Assembly (NCBI GenBank): GCA_964353255.1 | Contig: CAYGVJ010000144.1 | Location: 1 to 13,531, forward strand | Direction of reading: 5' to 3' | From: VFZS01 sp964353255 | GTDB taxonomy: Bacteria > Acidobacteriota > Terriglobia > Bryobacterales > Bryobacteraceae | Length of the DNA: 13,531 bases | Shown here: positions 12,853-13,531 of the stretch, one piece after another | How the letters are laid out: each line of letters starts with the position of its first letter | How positions within the stretch are numbered: position 1 is the first letter of the stretch | Notes under the pieces: model-generated | Database searches by the model: none | Told to the model about the DNA's origin: nothing | The model's input: the letters and a program-made list of their open reading frames with translations, nothing else | Position numbers and translations under genes: made by a program

Positions 12853-13031
12853 GTGTCAAACTGACCCGGTTCCACGAAGGGGGAAGGCGCGTATGCCAGT
12901 CCTTACGCGAGAGGAGGCGCGCGGACTTGGGCGCCGGCCGGCCCTGGCCCTGCGGCGCCGTCCCGCCGGAGTGATGCCCCGCAGTACCGCCCGGGGCTTT
13001 CGGGTCGTTTCGCTAACCCCTTTAGAATCAG
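12853..13031. other. Intergenic stretch between the small basic gene and tRNA-Lys
   Basis: No gene seen. GTGTCAAACTGACCC (12854-12868) resembles terminal sequences of some insertion sequences, but no inverted partner or transposase is in the window. GCCCCG and CGGGGC (12975-12996) flank a 10-base loop followed by TTT, a weak plus-strand terminator candidate. Confidence 0.35.
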
Positions 13032-13107
<76 letters not shown>

Positions 13108-13193
13108 GCGAGCGGGACTTCCTTACCCTTATACCACAGAACGCCTGCCGCGCCCAGGCCGAGCGATTCGATAGAATGTGGGCGGAGGCTCGT

Positions 13194-13531
13194 TTGCGCC
13201 TGATCGTCTCCGGAGCCGCCGGCTTCATCGGTTCCCACCTCTGCGACCGCCTGCTCGCGGAAAGCCACACGGTAGTGGGCCTGGACAACCTGCTCACCGG
13301 CTCGCTGGCGAACCTGGCCCACTTGGAGGGGAACCCGCACTTCCGGTTCGTCCGGCACGACGTCACGCAACCGTTCGAGCTCGACGGCCGCGTCGATGGC
13401 GTCCTGCACCTGGCTTCTCCGGCCAGCCCGAAGGACTATCTCCGCCACCCCCTGGAAACCCTGGAAGCCGGCTCCACCGGCACGCGGCGTATGCTGGAGC
13501 TAGCCCGGCAGTCGAACGCGCGTTTCCTGCT
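13194..13531 (+). CDS. NAD-dependent epimerase, UDP-glucuronate decarboxylase-like (3' end outside window)
   Basis: An extended short-chain dehydrogenase. The NAD-binding motif GAAGFIGSHL follows the first strand RLIVS directly, then DNLLTGSLANLAHL, FVRHDV and HLASPASPKDYLRHPLETLEAGSTGT, which match UDP-glucuronate decarboxylase (UXS) and related dTDP/UDP-sugar enzymes. These convert UDP-glucuronate to UDP-xylose for surface polysaccharides. I prefer TTG 13194, which has GGAGG five bases upstream and gives the usual N-terminus (M)RLIVSGAAGFIGSH. ATG 13176 is in frame but has no ribosome binding site. The catalytic YxxxK lies beyond the window, so the exact reaction is not proven. Confidence 0.85.
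   Translation, partial: MRLIVSGAAGFIGSHLCDRLLAESHTVVGLDNLLTGSLANLAHLEGNPHFRFVRHDVTQPFELDGRVDGVLHLASPASPKDYLRHPLETLEAGSTGTRRMLELARQSNARFL

Overview
The window looks like a piece of a high-GC Acidobacteriota chromosome, most like the Solibacter/Bryobacter group. The reasons are gene architecture rather than a database hit: an ECF sigma factor of the GHTLQPTALVHEAYLRL type translationally coupled to a membrane-anchored Ser/Thr kinase with a TolB/WD40-like sensor propeller, and a TonB-dependent receptor with an N-terminal carboxypeptidase-regulatory-like domain. Both are hallmarks of that phylum, but the assignment is an inference.

Layout. (1) 1-3276, minus strand: ECF sigma factor followed by the receptor kinase, sharing ATGA; the kinase runs off the left edge. 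(2) 3351-3995, plus strand: a secreted HExxH metalloprotease whose 3' end overlaps the next gene tail to tail by 44 bp. (3) 9041 down to 3952, minus strand: a complete vitamin B12 uptake operon consisting of a cobalamin riboswitch, a BtuB-like TonB receptor, a BtuF-like binding protein, a BtuD-like ATPase and a BtuC-like permease, every junction overlapping. A 78-bp palindromic element with 16-bp perfect inverted arms sits in frame inside the start of the permease gene. (4) 9094-9582, plus strand: a small secreted protein with a BamE/SmpA-like C-terminal half. (5) 9622-13107: a segment bounded on the right by an intact tRNA-Lys(CUU) gene and on the left by a decayed 47-bp copy of that tRNA's 3' part (45/47 identical). 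This is the footprint of an element integrated into the tRNA gene. No integrase lies between the repeats. (6) 13194-end, plus strand: the start of a UDP-glucuronate decarboxylase-type epimerase.

The main find is inside the tRNA-bounded segment: a three-gene minus-strand operon (11371 down to 9946) encoding a HigB/RelE-like toxin, a HigA-like XRE antitoxin with a long C-terminal extension, and a SecB-like chaperone, with both junctions overlapping by ATGA. This is the architecture of a toxin-antitoxin-chaperone (TAC) system like Rv1955-Rv1956-Rv1957 of Mycobacterium tuberculosis, in which the antitoxin needs the SecB-like chaperone to fold. A 6+8+6 bp palindrome lies over the likely promoter. 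The rest of the segment carries a two-helix membrane protein, a membrane-anchored protein built of exact 23-residue repeats, a small basic winged-helix-like protein, and about 380 bp of gene-free, hairpin-rich DNA.
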